From positions 79,095-143,094 of the forward strand of contig JAKPAG010000128.1 of NCBI GenBank assembly GCA_029779535.1: a stretch of DNA of 64,000 nt, given 5' to 3'. Source of the stretch: Pseudomonadota bacterium (GTDB taxonomy: Bacteria; Pseudomonadota; Alphaproteobacteria; Sphingomonadales; Sphingomonadaceae). Shown here in pieces: positions 1 through 8,252 of the stretch (within the stretch, counting starts at the first letter, position 1; every line of letters starts with the position of its first letter). The notes under the pieces are model-generated. The model had not been told where the DNA came from. It was given only the letters and a program-made list of their open reading frames with translations, and searched no databases. The position numbers were made by a program, and so were the translations under genes.

Positions 1-47
1 GCGCCGATGCCCCCGGCCGCGCCGGTGATGACCGCGACCTGGCTCAT
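1..47 (-). CDS. SDR-family oxidoreductase, N-terminal fragment (cut by window edge)
   Basis: Only the first 15 codons are inside the window. They read MSQVAVITGAAGGIG, which is the beta1 strand and the glycine-rich TGxxxGIG nucleotide-binding turn of a classical short-chain dehydrogenase. The ATG (47-45) overlaps the TGA of the upstream epimerase gene by four bases, so it is the next gene of the same leftward operon. The substrate cannot be judged from this fragment. Confidence 0.8.
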   Translation of the reverse strand, partial: MSQVAVITGAAGGIG

Positions 48-943
48 CCGAACTGCTTCGCCACGTCGGCCACGGCATTGGCCACATCATTGCGGCGATA
101 GCCCAGCAGGTCCACTTCGGCCGGATCGGGATTGACCCGCACCCAGTTGCCGCGCCCCTGCGGGATGGCGACATCGGGCAGCAGCGGCATTTCGGCGTCG
201 CGTTCCTCGACCTGCACCGGGCTGCCCACCGCATTGAAGAACAGCTGGAAATAGTCACGGAAGGACAGGTTCTCGTCGCCGACCAGATAGGCCTTGCCCG
301 GCTCGCCGCGCAGCAGCGCGCCTTCGATCGCTTCGGACAGCGACTGGAACGACATGAAGTTGGTCCCGCCGGTCGGCGCATAATGCTCGATCGGGATCAG
401 GCCCTTGGCCCACTGGACATAAGGTTCGAAGATCTGGCTGGGCAGGCCTGGCACCGAGCCGACCATGAACGGCGCGTTGACACTGACCACGTCGAAGCCC
501 GGCGCAGCCTGCGCCCGCGCGCCTTCGCAGGCGGCCTTGCGCGAACGGATATAGCCGTTGGCTTCCAGCAGGTCCGGGCTGGCCTGGTGATAGTAGGAGC
601 CCAGCTGCACCGCGCGCTTCACGCCGGCTTCGCGGCAGGCGGCGAAGAAGGCGGGCACCGCCTCGTGGTTGGCCTTGTAAAGAAACTCGGCAAAGTCGCT
701 GCCCTGCGGCACGTGGCGCGGATCGTTGCCGGCGGCGAAGACCACCCAGTCGAAGCCCGCCAGCTTTTCCGGCGTGTAATCGCCAGCGATATAGTCGCCC
801 TGAACGAACGGCATCGCCGCCATCGGGGTTGCCGGGTTGGCGGGGTTGCGTCCGCCGATCGACACGGCATGCCCCTGCGCCGCAAGATGAATTGCCGCAT
901 GGCCGCCCAGCGCGCCGGTGCCGCCCACTACCAGTACTTTCAT
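44..943 (-). CDS. NAD(P)-binding epimerase/dehydratase family protein (atypical SDR)
   Basis: A 299-residue protein opening with VLVVGGTGALGG, the GxxGxxG Rossmann turn of extended or atypical SDRs (NmrA/isomerase-like). The family reduces, isomerises or epimerises hydroxy or keto groups with bound NAD(P). The start at 943 is chosen because the fold begins there and its ATG overlaps the stop of the upstream NTF2-like gene (ATGA); a longer reading frame upstream would add 31 basic residues that do not look like protein. The clear YxxxK motif of classical SDRs is not obvious. It is the fourth gene of a leftward SDR operon; the substrate is unknown. Confidence 0.85.
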   Translation of the reverse strand: MKVLVVGGTGALGGHAAIHLAAQGHAVSIGGRNPANPATPMAAMPFVQGDYIAGDYTPEKLAGFDWVVFAAGNDPRHVPQGSDFAEFLYKANHEAVPAFFAACREAGVKRAVQLGSYYHQASPDLLEANGYIRSRKAACEGARAQAAPGFDVVSVNAPFMVGSVPGLPSQIFEPYVQWAKGLIPIEHYAPTGGTNFMSFQSLSEAIEGALLRGEPGKAYLVGDENLSFRDYFQLFFNAVGSPVQVEERDAEMPLLPDVAIPQGRGNWVRVNPDPAEVDLLGYRRNDVANAVADVAKQFG

Positions 944-1383
944 TGTCCTGTCCCTTCGCTGGCCGCGCCGCTCTTGACGGTCACCGGCCGCACTTCTTCC
1001 CAATCGACCACCAGTTGGCGGCGAATAAAGCGCCATTCGCCCGCTTCACGCCGCCAGCTGTCCTGATAGCGGATCGCCCAACTCAGCACCGCGTCCTGAT
1101 CGTTCAGCAGGTGATCGGCGGTGCAATAGGTTTCGCCCGTTGCCGTATCGCCGTCGATGGCCGCAACGACCTGATGGACCTTGTGCTGCGTGGCGCGGAA
1201 CATCTGGCCAAGCAGGTCGATCGAACCCAGGTTCGCCTCGCACCCGGCGACTGAAAAGCCCGGGCCTTCGATCACGCAGTCATCGGCCAGCACCGCGCGC
1301 CACAGGTCCTTGTCGCGCCGGTCTGCGCCCACGGCATACAGCTCGGCGCAGTGCCGCAGGGCGGCGTGGTCTGCCCCGCTCAT
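940..1383 (-). CDS. NTF2-like (SnoaL-type) protein
   Basis: A 147-residue protein with the alpha+beta cone layout of SnoaL-like members of the NTF2 superfamily: an N-terminal helix (residues about 5-20), an acidic 'DDCVIEG' strand near 34-40, and a C-terminal sheet with 'EWRFIRRQLVVDWEE'. Members act as small dehydratases, isomerases or hydroxylation partners on polycyclic or steroid-like substrates. It is translationally coupled on both sides: its ATG overlaps the stop of the SDR at 1380-2210 and its stop overlaps the ATG of the epimerase. It is one of four NTF2-like proteins in the window and the exact reaction is unknown. Confidence 0.8.
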   Translation of the reverse strand: MSGADHAALRHCAELYAVGADRRDKDLWRAVLADDCVIEGPGFSVAGCEANLGSIDLLGQMFRATQHKVHQVVAAIDGDTATGETYCTADHLLNDQDAVLSWAIRYQDSWRREAGEWRFIRRQLVVDWEEVRPVTVKSGAASEGTGQ

Positions 1384-2210
1384 TGGCCGGGGATCTTGAG
1401 GCCGTTGCCGCTCACCATCGGCACCACGGTCCATTCGCCCGTCGGCGTGCGAGTCCAGCCGGCCGCCGCCAGCGCGCCGCCATCGACGTGGATCGCGCTG
1501 CCGGTAACCCAGCTGGCCAGCGGACTGGCGAGATAAAGCGCGGCGCCCGCGCAGTCCTCGGGCCGGCCGAACCGGCCCAGCGGAATCCACTTGTCCATGT
1601 TGGCGCGGTTTTCGGGCGGGATCATGACATCCAGCGCGACCTGCGGGGTATCGGTGGTTTCCGGGGCGATATCGTTGACCCGGATGCCTTCGGGCGCCAG
1701 TTCCAGCGCCAGACTCTTGGTGAAGCCCGCGATCCCCGCCTTGGCCGCGGCATAGACCGAGCAATAGGGAATGCCGCGATAGGCCTCGATCGACGTTACG
1801 TTGATGATCGAGGAACCCGGCGCCGCCTTGCGCAGCAGCGGCAGCATCGCCCCGGTCATGCGCAGCAGTTGCCCCAGGTTTACGTCGAGAATCTCGTCAA
1901 CCTGATCGCCCGAGAGCATCGCGAAGGGCAAGGCGTGGACAAAGTGGCCAACATTGTTGACCAGCACGTCCAGCTTGCCCGCGACCTGTTCCACCCGCTG
2001 CGCCAGCAGCGCAGGCGTAGCGCGGTCAAGCACGTCGCAGACCACCACTTCGGCATCCGGCAGCGCCGCGGCCACTGCCGCCGCGCGTTCGGGGTCGATC
2101 TCGGCAATGATCAGTTTCGCCCCGGCCTTGGCAAAGCCTTCGGCGATGCCGCGGCCGATGCCGACCCCGCCGCCCGTTACCAGTACCGTCTTTCCCGTGT
2201 AATCCAGCAT
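1380..2210 (-). CDS. SDR-family oxidoreductase
   Basis: A 276-residue classical short-chain dehydrogenase. Visible are the NAD(P)-binding TGGGVGIG (residues 12-19), the NNVG strand (85-88), and a catalytic triad of S140, Y153 and K157 (YAAAK). Unlike most SDRs here it carries a C-terminal extension of about 25 residues after the 'HVDGG' strand. The preference for an acid after beta2 (AEIDP) suggests NAD(H). It lies 32 bases downstream of another SDR and overlaps the NTF2-like gene, so it is co-transcribed leftward. An alcohol/ketone oxidoreductase step on a ring or side-chain hydroxyl is likely but the substrate is not known. Confidence 0.92.
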   Translation of the reverse strand: MLDYTGKTVLVTGGGVGIGRGIAEGFAKAGAKLIIAEIDPERAAAVAAALPDAEVVVCDVLDRATPALLAQRVEQVAGKLDVLVNNVGHFVHALPFAMLSGDQVDEILDVNLGQLLRMTGAMLPLLRKAAPGSSIINVTSIEAYRGIPYCSVYAAAKAGIAGFTKSLALELAPEGIRVNDIAPETTDTPQVALDVMIPPENRANMDKWIPLGRFGRPEDCAGAALYLASPLASWVTGSAIHVDGGALAAAGWTRTPTGEWTVVPMVSGNGLKIPGQ

Positions 2211-2242
2211 CGGCCCTCTCCCAAAAGCCTGAGCGCCCCGGT

Positions 2243-2998
2243 TCAGGGCAGGTAGAGCTGCACCGCCTTGCCGCCATCGACCGGCAGCGCCGCCCCGGTG
2301 ATGTAGCTGGCTTCGTCAGACAGCATGAAGGCGATCGCGTTGGCCACTTCGCGCGGGCGCGCGCCGCGCTGCATCGGGATCGCGGCAACCGTCTTCTGGC
2401 CCTGCTCGCCCGCCTTTTCGAGGTAATCGTCGGTCGCGGCGGTCAGGATCATGCCGGGGATCACGGTGTTGACGCGCACGTTGGCCGGCGCGCCTTCCAT
2501 CGCCGCGACGGCGGTGAACTGGATCAGCGCGGCCTTCGATGCCGAATAGCTCGACATATAGGGCGCGGCCTTGATCCCGTTGGTCGAGGCGATGTTGACG
2601 ATCGAGCCCGAGCCCTGCTTCATCATCGCCTTCATCGCCGCGCGCGTGCCGGTGAACACGGCGTCCGCGTTCACGGCGAAATCCTTGCGCCAGTGATCCA
2701 TCGTCAGGTGCGTGATCGGGGCATAGTGCACCGACATCGCGTTGTTCACCAGCATGTCGATTCGCCCGTGGCGCGCGACGATATCCTCGATCAGCGCGGT
2801 GTAGGCAGCTTCGTCCGAGACGTCGAGCTGATGCGCTTCGAACTTGCCCAGGCCCGACAGCGCCTTCTCGGCCTCGTCCAGCTTTTCCTTGCGGCGGGCG
2901 CAGATCGCCACGGTTGCACCGCGTTCCAGCAGGACCTGCGCGGTGGCAAAGCCGATGCCGTCGCTGCCACCGGTGATCAGGGCAACCTTGCCTTCCAT
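2243..2998 (-). CDS. SDR-family oxidoreductase
   Basis: A 251-residue classical SDR: TGGSDGIG at residues 9-16, NNAMS near 85-89, catalytic S138, Y151 and K155 (YSASK), and the C-terminal 'PVDGG' strand. The start at 2998 (MEGKVALITGG) is chosen because the fold starts there; the 15 residues upstream in frame are basic and unlike an SDR. It is the first gene of the leftward operon and faces the SDR at 3122 across a 123-base divergent promoter region that contains a dyad (3063-3106). Confidence 0.92.
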   Translation of the reverse strand: MEGKVALITGGSDGIGFATAQVLLERGATVAICARRKEKLDEAEKALSGLGKFEAHQLDVSDEAAYTALIEDIVARHGRIDMLVNNAMSVHYAPITHLTMDHWRKDFAVNADAVFTGTRAAMKAMMKQGSGSIVNIASTNGIKAAPYMSSYSASKAALIQFTAVAAMEGAPANVRVNTVIPGMILTAATDDYLEKAGEQGQKTVAAIPMQRGARPREVANAIAFMLSDEASYITGAALPVDGGKAVQLYLP

Positions 2999-3062
2999 GT
3001 CTCGACTCACAATAAGTATCCCTCTCCCTAGCCTTCGACGCATTTTGCGGTTATACAGGGGT

Positions 3063-3106
3063 CATTGTCAACGCCATGCGTAACAATGGCGTCACGAAAT
3101 TACGTG
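3063..3106. promoter_or_regulatory. Candidate operator in a divergent promoter
   Basis: Between the two divergent SDR genes. TGCGTAAC (3077-3084) is followed after 14 bases by the partly matching inverted copy ATTACGTG (3099-3106), so half-site starts are 22 bp apart, two helical turns. A second, overlapping dyad CATTGT...ACAATG spans 3063-3088. The same 22-bp arrangement recurs in other intergenic regions of the cluster. The binding protein is unknown. Confidence 0.4.
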
Positions 3107-3121
3107 TTTTTGGGAGAGGAC

Positions 3122-3883
3122 ATGGCGAATCTGTCTGGCAAGGTCGCAGTGATCACAGGTGCCGGCCAAGGCGTCGGACTGGGTATTGCGCTGGCCATGG
3201 CCGCCGCCGGAGCCAGGGTGGTGGTGGCCGGGCGCACGCTCGCCAAGGTCGAAGCCGCTGCCGAAGCGATTCGCGAGCGTGGCGGCGAAGCGCTGGCGCT
3301 GGCCTGCAACGTCAGGGACGCGGCTGACCTGGCCGCGCTGGTCGAACAGACCGTCCAGCAGTTCGGCAGCATCGACATCCTCGTCAACAACGCGCAGGAA
3401 GTGCCGCTGGGCAAACTGCTCGACGTGACCGATGAAGCCTTCATGGCCGGGTTCGAAAGCGGCCCGCTCGCCAGCTTCCGGCTGATGAAGCTGGTGCACC
3501 CGCACATGGTCGCACGCGGCGGCGGGACGATCATCAACCTGGCGAGCAGCGCGGGGATCCGCTGGGACATGACCGGCTATGGCGCCTATGCTGCGGTCAA
3601 GCAGGCGGTCCGTTCGCTCACCCGCGCCGGCGCGGCCGAATTCGGCGGCGACAGGATCCGCGTGCTGACCGTTGCGCCGCACGCCGAATCGCCCGGCCTG
3701 AAGTGGTGGGTGGAAAACAACCCGGAAGAGGCCAAGGCCTTCTTCCGCACCATCCCGCTGGGCCGGATCGGCACGCTGGAGGAAGACATCGGCCGGGCCG
3801 TGGTCGCGCTATGCGGCAGCGACATGGCCTATCTGACCGGAGCCACCATCCCGCTGGACGGCGGGCAGGCGAATTTCGACTGA
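3122..3883 (+). CDS. SDR-family oxidoreductase
   Basis: A 253-residue classical SDR with TGAGQGVG (residues 12-19), NNAQE at 89-93 instead of the usual NNAG, and catalytic S142/S143, Y156 and K160 (YAAVK). A strong ribosome site, GGGAGAGG, ends three bases before the ATG at 3122, which fixes the start; the upstream in-frame ATGs have no such site. It is the first gene of a rightward unit with an EthD protein and an AraC regulator: its TGA shares a base with the next ATG. Confidence 0.92.
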   Translation: MANLSGKVAVITGAGQGVGLGIALAMAAAGARVVVAGRTLAKVEAAAEAIRERGGEALALACNVRDAADLAALVEQTVQQFGSIDILVNNAQEVPLGKLLDVTDEAFMAGFESGPLASFRLMKLVHPHMVARGGGTIINLASSAGIRWDMTGYGAYAAVKQAVRSLTRAGAAEFGGDRIRVLTVAPHAESPGLKWWVENNPEEAKAFFRTIPLGRIGTLEEDIGRAVVALCGSDMAYLTGATIPLDGGQANFD

Positions 3884-4584
3884 TGGAAAAGGTGATCGCC
3901 GCCCTGTGGGCCAAGCCCGGTGAAGATCGCGCCTCTTTCCATGCCCGGCTGCGGGCCGACCTGCCTGCCGCACTGCAGGCTGCCGGAGCCAGCAAGGTCC
4001 GCCTCAACCTGCGCGACGCCGAAGTCGATGCGGCCGCCGGGCTGATCCAGCGCTGGCAGGACCCTCAGCAGGACGCCGTGGTGCAGTTCTGGCTGCCCAG
4101 CGCCAATGCGGTATTCCGCGCCGATGTGGATGCGGCGCTGGCCGCGCATTGCGCCCGCTTTGCACTGTGGCTGGTGGCGGAATCGACCATCATTGCCAAT
4201 ACCGCCCATGCCCCCGCGCCGGGTTCGCGGACCTGGGGCTGGTCGCAGGCCAGCTTCATCTCGTTCCGCCCTGACCTGCCCCGGCAGGACGCGATCGCGG
4301 TCTGGCACAGCCACCACACCCGGGTGGCGATCGATACCCAGGCGAATTTCGAATATGTCCAGAACCTGGTGGTCCGCCCGCTGACCGAAGGCGCCCCCGG
4401 TTATGACGCCTTCGTCGAGGAATGCTTCCCGGCCGAAGCGATGACCAATCCGCAGGCGTTCTATGACGCCGTGGGCGACGAGGCAAAGTTCCAGGCGAAC
4501 CTGGCCACCATGATGGACAGCTGCGGCCGGTTCATCGATTTTTCCCGCATCGATATCATCCCCACCAGCCAGTACGATTGTTGA
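3883..4584 (+). CDS. EthD-domain protein
   Basis: A 233-residue protein whose second half (about residues 125-225) shows the EthD/dimeric alpha-beta barrel pattern: 'FRPDLPRQDAIAVW', an aspartate-rich 'HTRVAIDTQ', 'YVQNLVV' and a final 'FIDFS' strand. EthD-type proteins are small ferredoxin-like folds found beside oxygenases and dehydrogenases; their catalytic role is mostly unproved. The first half looks like a diverged copy of the same fold (RASFHARLRADLPA). The start codon overlaps the stop of the SDR gene (TGATG), so the two are translationally coupled. Confidence 0.7.
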   Translation: MEKVIAALWAKPGEDRASFHARLRADLPAALQAAGASKVRLNLRDAEVDAAAGLIQRWQDPQQDAVVQFWLPSANAVFRADVDAALAAHCARFALWLVAESTIIANTAHAPAPGSRTWGWSQASFISFRPDLPRQDAIAVWHSHHTRVAIDTQANFEYVQNLVVRPLTEGAPGYDAFVEECFPAEAMTNPQAFYDAVGDEAKFQANLATMMDSCGRFIDFSRIDIIPTSQYDC

Positions 4585-4592
4585 GGCGCGCC

Positions 4593-5552
4593 ATGAACAT
4601 GATGCAGCAACTTGCCCATCGCCAGAGCTTCAACCCCGCCATCCCGCGCACTGCGGGGGATGCCAAGGTGGCCCGCGAATCCAGCGTGCCGCCGCGCGTG
4701 ATCGCCCGGATCGCCACGCCAGATGCGCTGGTCCAGGTGCTGGAATGGGAATGGCCGGAAGCATCCGAACACACCATCGTCGAACAGGACCTGATGCTGG
4801 AACAGCTGCTGCCGCCCTTCGCCAATGGCGCGGCGGCCGCCTTCCCCACCATCGCGCCGGGGACCAATTGCCACATCGGCACGCTGTTCCTGCGTTACCC
4901 CGGTGTGGCGATCAAGACGCTGTCGCAGGGCGGGCTGACCCGGATGCTGCGCGTGACATTTTCCGACGCGAAGAAGCAACAGATCCTCTCGGGCCGGCAC
5001 GTTCCTTCGCTGGCGATGATGCAGACGCTGATGAACCTGCGGGTCGAGGCGATCCGCACCCTGATGCGGCTGCTGCTGCGCGAGGCAGAAAATGCCGAGC
5101 TGGGATCGCCCGCCGCCGGCGCCGCGCTGGTCAAGCTGCTGGAAATCGAACTGGTCCGCCTGCTCGACCAGGATCTGGAACCCAAGGCCGGTGGCCGCCT
5201 GGCACCGTGGCAATTCAAGCGGGTGCGCGAACGGCTGGAAGCCGGCGGGATGCGCCCCAGCGTGTCGGAACTGGCCAGCCTGTGCGGCATTTCGGTGCGC
5301 CACCTGCACCGCCAGTTCCTCAACCTGACCGGCGTGACGATTTCCGACTATGTCGAAACCCACCTGGTCGGCCGCGCCAAGACCATGCTGTCGACCACGC
5401 CGATGACGATCAAGCAGATCGCGCTGGCTGCCGGGTTCGAACACGCCAACAGCTTTTCGCGCACCTTCCGCCGCGCCACGGGCATGACCCCGATGCAGTA
5501 CCGCCAGCTCAAGACGGGCAAGCGCGAGAGCGAGAGCGAACTGGTCAACTGA
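4593..5552 (+). CDS. AraC-family transcriptional regulator
   Basis: A 319-residue regulator. Residues about 215-312 form the AraC/XylS double helix-turn-helix: 'SVSELASLCGISVRHLHRQF' opens the first HTH and 'IKQIALAAGFEHANSFSRTF' the second, ending in the family-typical 'GMTPMQYRQ'. The N-terminal 200 residues are not an obvious cupin arabinose-binding domain and probably sense a pathway compound. It starts eight bases after the EthD gene and is followed by a 234-base intergenic region before the long catabolic operon, which it is well placed to control. Confidence 0.9.
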   Translation: MNMMQQLAHRQSFNPAIPRTAGDAKVARESSVPPRVIARIATPDALVQVLEWEWPEASEHTIVEQDLMLEQLLPPFANGAAAAFPTIAPGTNCHIGTLFLRYPGVAIKTLSQGGLTRMLRVTFSDAKKQQILSGRHVPSLAMMQTLMNLRVEAIRTLMRLLLREAENAELGSPAAGAALVKLLEIELVRLLDQDLEPKAGGRLAPWQFKRVRERLEAGGMRPSVSELASLCGISVRHLHRQFLNLTGVTISDYVETHLVGRAKTMLSTTPMTIKQIALAAGFEHANSFSRTFRRATGMTPMQYRQLKTGKRESESELVN

Positions 5553-5678
5553 CCCTGGTGATGCTGCCCGGTGGCTCGACAGTCAGCCTGCCGGGCGCGC
5601 CGGAAAGAACATTTTCGGACATGACCGGCGAATTGCGCAGGCATACGGGGTCATGATACGAGTGCTTCGCAAGCAGAT

Positions 5679-5727
5679 TCGGTCAAGAACCGATCATTGC
5701 GTAACGAGAGCGGCTGAAATGTCCGCA
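5679..5727. promoter_or_regulatory. Candidate operators upstream of the CoA-ligase/Rieske operon
   Basis: The 234-base gap before the SDR at 5787 holds a dyad TCGGT-CAAGA-ACCGA (5679-5693), then TGCGTAAC (5698-5705), identical to half-sites at 3077 and 24803. The inverted partner position 22 bp on (5720-5727, TGTCCGCA) matches only weakly. A further short palindrome GTGTAAAACAC is at 5734-5744. No convincing -35/-10 pair was picked out. Confidence 0.3.
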
Positions 5728-5786
5728 GATCGCGTGTAAAACACAATTCGGGCCGCGCAATGCGCGTCCTGGCGGGAGAGGTTCGA

Positions 5787-6659
5787 ATGGCAAATGGCAG
5801 GGTAGCGCTCGTTACCGGGGCAAGCCGGGGCGCCGGGGCAGGCATTGCCCGCGGCCTGGGCGAACTGGGCTATACCGTCTATGTCACGGGCCGCACGATT
5901 GCGCCCGGCGATGCCAAGGGCTGGGACGGCACCGTGCTGCCCGGCACGGTGGCGGAAACCGCCGCCCTCGTCACCGAACGCGGCGGCAAGGGCATTCCGG
6001 TGGTCTGTGACCATTCCGACGACGCGCAGGTCGAACGCCTGTTCCAGCAGATTTGGCAAGAACAGGGCCGGCTGGACGTGCTGGTCAACAACGCCGCCTT
6101 CATCCACCACCAGCTGATCGAGAAGAAGCCGTTCTGGGAAAAGGAACTGGCAGCGCAAGGCATCCTCGATGTCGGGCTGCGCAGCGCCTATGTCGCCAGC
6201 TGGCACGCGGCGCGGATCATGGTGCCGCAAGGCAGCGGGATCATCGCCATGACCAGCTCGTTCGGTGCCAGCTGCTACATGCACGGCCCGGCCTATGGCG
6301 CGCAGAAGGCCGGCCTCGACAAGCTGGCGCATGACATGGAACACGACCTGCGCGGCACCGGGGTGATCGCGGTGTCGATCTGGCTTGGCCCGCAGGTGAC
6401 CGAACGGGCGATGATCGCCAAGGACGTCAATCCCGAACAGTACGAAGGGTTCATGGCCATGGCCGAGAATCCCGAATTCACCGGCCACATCATCGACGCG
6501 ATCGACCGTGCCCCGAACCGCGACGAACTCTCCGGCCAGACCCTGATCGGCGCGGAAGTGGCGCTGGAACTGGGCGTCAAGGACCGGGGCAAGGATCGCC
6601 CCTCGCACCGCGAGATGCTGGGCAGCCCGCGTCCTAAGAACCCGGCGGCGGTGTATTGA
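5787..6659 (+). CDS. SDR-family oxidoreductase
   Basis: A 290-residue SDR with the variant turn TGASRGAG (residues 10-17), NNAAF (101-105), and S157/S158, Y170, K174 (YGAQK). It is longer than the usual 250 residues because of insertions after beta2 (about 40-55) and a basic C-terminal tail, features shared with DHRS1-like SDRs. The start at 5787 follows a GGGAGAGG ribosome site. It is the first gene of the rightward operon that continues with two acyl-CoA ligases. Confidence 0.9.
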   Translation: MANGRVALVTGASRGAGAGIARGLGELGYTVYVTGRTIAPGDAKGWDGTVLPGTVAETAALVTERGGKGIPVVCDHSDDAQVERLFQQIWQEQGRLDVLVNNAAFIHHQLIEKKPFWEKELAAQGILDVGLRSAYVASWHAARIMVPQGSGIIAMTSSFGASCYMHGPAYGAQKAGLDKLAHDMEHDLRGTGVIAVSIWLGPQVTERAMIAKDVNPEQYEGFMAMAENPEFTGHIIDAIDRAPNRDELSGQTLIGAEVALELGVKDRGKDRPSHREMLGSPRPKNPAAVY

Positions 6660-6662
6660 GCC

Positions 6663-8252
6663 ATGGCCAGCCAGTTCCATCTTGCCGACCTGTTCGAAAC
6701 CGTTGCAGCCACGGTGCCGGACCGCGTGGCGCTGATCGGCGACAACGCGCGCTATACCTTTGCCGAGTTGAACGAGCGCTGCGACCGGCTGGCCGCGGGC
6801 CTGGCCGCGCACGGTGTGGGCCGGGGCGATACGGTCGGGCTCTACATGTACAACAGCCCGGCCTATCTCGAAGGCTTCATTGCCGCCTGCAAGCTGGGCG
6901 CGGTGCCCTACAACGTCAATTACCGCTACCGGGCGGAGGAACTGCGCTACCTGTTCACCAATGCCGACAGCGCGGCGATCATCCACGGCGCGGAGTTCTC
7001 GCCCATCATCCGCGAAGTGCGCGGGGACGTGCCGACGCTGAAAGTCACTGTCGCGGTCGATGACGGCTCGGGCGAGGATATTTCGGGCTCCGTCCCCTAT
7101 GCCGAGCTGCTCGCCCACGAGGCGGGCGGACCGTGGGAGCGCGGCGAGCAGGACTACCTGCTGTGCTACACTGGCGGCACCACCGGCATGCCCAAGGGCG
7201 TGATGTGGCCGCACCGCGCGTTTTTCTTCGCCTGCGCGGGCGCAGCCGGCTATTTCAACCCGCACGGCCCGGCAAAAGAGCCGCAGGACATCGAAAGCCG
7301 CGCCCGCGATGGCTATCCGCTCAAGCTGTTCCCGCTGGCCCCGCTGATGCACATGGCGGCGGTCTGGGCGGTGTGGGGCGCGCTGCTCAACGGGCTGACG
7401 ATCGTGCTCGATGAAGGCCGGGCGTTCGATCCCGAACGGATGCTGGATACCGCCGTGCGCGAAGGGGCGAACATGATCCAGTTCGTCGGCGATGCCATGG
7501 CCACCCCGCTGCGCGACACGCTGCGCGCCCATCCCGGCCGCTGGAACCTGGCCCACGTGGTCAACCTGGGTTCGGGCGGCGCGGTGTTCTCGCAGCACCT
7601 CAAGGACGATCTCAAGGCGCTGGTCCCCAGCGCGGCGATCACCGACGGCATGGGCTCGTCGGAAACCGGCGTGTCCGGCCAGGCCGAAAAGTCCGAAGAA
7701 GGCGTCATGCGCCTGCCCGCCAACGAAACCCAGCAAGTGGTCGTCGATGGCCGGCTTGCCCGGGTCGGGGAAACCGGCTTCGTCGCGCGCACCGGCAACA
7801 CGCCGATCGGCTACTACGGCGACCCGGTGAAGACCGCCGAAACCTTCGTCACGATAGGCGGCACGCTGTGGGCCGTGTCGGGCGATACGGCGCGGCTGGA
7901 TGACGACGGGATGATGACCGTGTTCGGGCGCGGCTCGACCTGCATCAACACCGGCGGCGAAAAGGTCTTCCCCGAGGAAGTGGAAGAAGCCCTGCGGACC
8001 CATCCGGCGATTTTCGACGCGGTGGTGGCCGGCCAGAAGGACGAACGCTGGGGCGAGCGCGTGATCGGCGTGGTTTCGCTGCGCCCAGGTGCGGCTCAAC
8101 CCGATCTTGCTGCGGTCAAGGCCCACCTTGCCCCGCTGCTGGCGGGCTACAAGGTGCCCAAGGCGCTGGTCTGGGTGGACGAGGTCAAGCGATCCCCGGC
8201 CGGCAAGCAGGACTACCGCTGGGCCAAGGACATGGTGGAGCAGGCGCAATGA
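6663..8252 (+). CDS. Acyl-CoA synthetase (AMP-dependent, FadD type)
   Basis: A 529-residue ANL-family ligase that would adenylate a carboxylate and pass it to CoA. The phosphate loop YTGGTTGMPKGV is at residues 169-180, followed by MGSSETG, a 'SGD' ATP-ribose site, the hinge 'GRGSTCINTGGEKV', and the catalytic C-terminal lysine K515 in 'SPAGKQDY'. The family form resembles FadD19/FadD17-like ligases that activate steroid side chains in actinobacteria; that similarity is a recollection of motifs and not a search result. It starts three bases after the SDR stop and its TGA overlaps the ATG of a second ligase. Confidence 0.93.
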   Translation: MASQFHLADLFETVAATVPDRVALIGDNARYTFAELNERCDRLAAGLAAHGVGRGDTVGLYMYNSPAYLEGFIAACKLGAVPYNVNYRYRAEELRYLFTNADSAAIIHGAEFSPIIREVRGDVPTLKVTVAVDDGSGEDISGSVPYAELLAHEAGGPWERGEQDYLLCYTGGTTGMPKGVMWPHRAFFFACAGAAGYFNPHGPAKEPQDIESRARDGYPLKLFPLAPLMHMAAVWAVWGALLNGLTIVLDEGRAFDPERMLDTAVREGANMIQFVGDAMATPLRDTLRAHPGRWNLAHVVNLGSGGAVFSQHLKDDLKALVPSAAITDGMGSSETGVSGQAEKSEEGVMRLPANETQQVVVDGRLARVGETGFVARTGNTPIGYYGDPVKTAETFVTIGGTLWAVSGDTARLDDDGMMTVFGRGSTCINTGGEKVFPEEVEEALRTHPAIFDAVVAGQKDERWGERVIGVVSLRPGAAQPDLAAVKAHLAPLLAGYKVPKALVWVDEVKRSPAGKQDYRWAKDMVEQAQ